This document shows, piece by piece, positions 63,913 through 64,000 of a DNA stretch of 64,000 nt. Under the pieces are notes generated by a model, which was not told the origin of the DNA, did not search any database, and saw only the letters and a program-made list of their open reading frames with translations. This DNA is from Nymphaea colorata (Eukaryota > Streptophyta > Magnoliopsida > Nymphaeales > Nymphaeaceae), in assembly GCF_008831285.2 (NCBI RefSeq), contig NC_045138.2, positions 34,629,934 to 34,693,933 of the forward strand, written 5' to 3'. Each line of letters opens with the position of its first letter. Position 1 is the stretch's first letter. The position numbers and the translations under genes are program-made.

Positions 63913-64000
63913 AAACACCAGGATCATGTTCCAGACGTCAGTGCGAAGTCATCTGATTTTTTTTATTTAATTGAATTTTGTACCTTGTGAAATCACTTGA

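Overview
The window is nuclear DNA of a flowering plant. The evidence is intron-split genes with GT-AG junctions, long AT- and CT-rich intergenic stretches with many microsatellites, decayed retrotransposon pieces, and plant-specific gene families. These families are a C20-type gibberellin 2-oxidase, a PPDK regulatory protein, a secreted class III peroxidase and a plant GT29 sialyltransferase-like protein. The lineage cannot be fixed from the sequence alone. All gene models were built by hand from open frames, splice signals and remembered family features; no database search was run.

Layout on the left: 1-3216 is the 3' part of an unidentified plus-strand gene. Its last intron holds a 781-bp MITE with a perfect 8-bp target-site duplication, and a 205-bp tandem duplication lies upstream of the last two exons. 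From 3217 to 16826 the sequence is almost gene-free: one weak small secreted peptide candidate, a near-perfect inverted repeat, short tandem repeats and one promoter-like leader without a coding region. At 16827-20099 is a three-exon gibberellin 2-oxidase. At 20880-25246 is a long leader intron followed by a strongly diverged BTF3 / NAC-beta-like gene.

Centre: 27106-31668 (minus) is an 11-exon GT29 sialyltransferase-like gene. At 34488-37051 (plus) is a three-exon pyruvate,phosphate dikinase regulatory protein gene. Both need exactly one extra C in a C run to give a continuous protein, and both coding totals become divisible by three only with that base. At 40339-42402 (minus) is a five-exon gene for a 170-residue protein with one C-terminal membrane segment. 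The stretch 42487-49475 has no supportable gene.

Right: 49476-52770 is a graveyard of a minus-strand LINE reverse-transcriptase tail and a plus-strand Ty3/gypsy-like gag fragment. At 54260-58091 (minus) is a four-exon gene for an acidic, probably plastid-targeted membrane protein of unknown function. At 62411-63912 is a four-exon class III peroxidase.

The genes do not form a pathway or cluster. Each has its own likely promoter, as expected for plant nuclear DNA. I found no clear undescribed multi-gene system. The most useful signals are the two matching homopolymer frameshifts, the intact MITE, the diverged NAC-beta paralogue and the two unknown membrane proteins.
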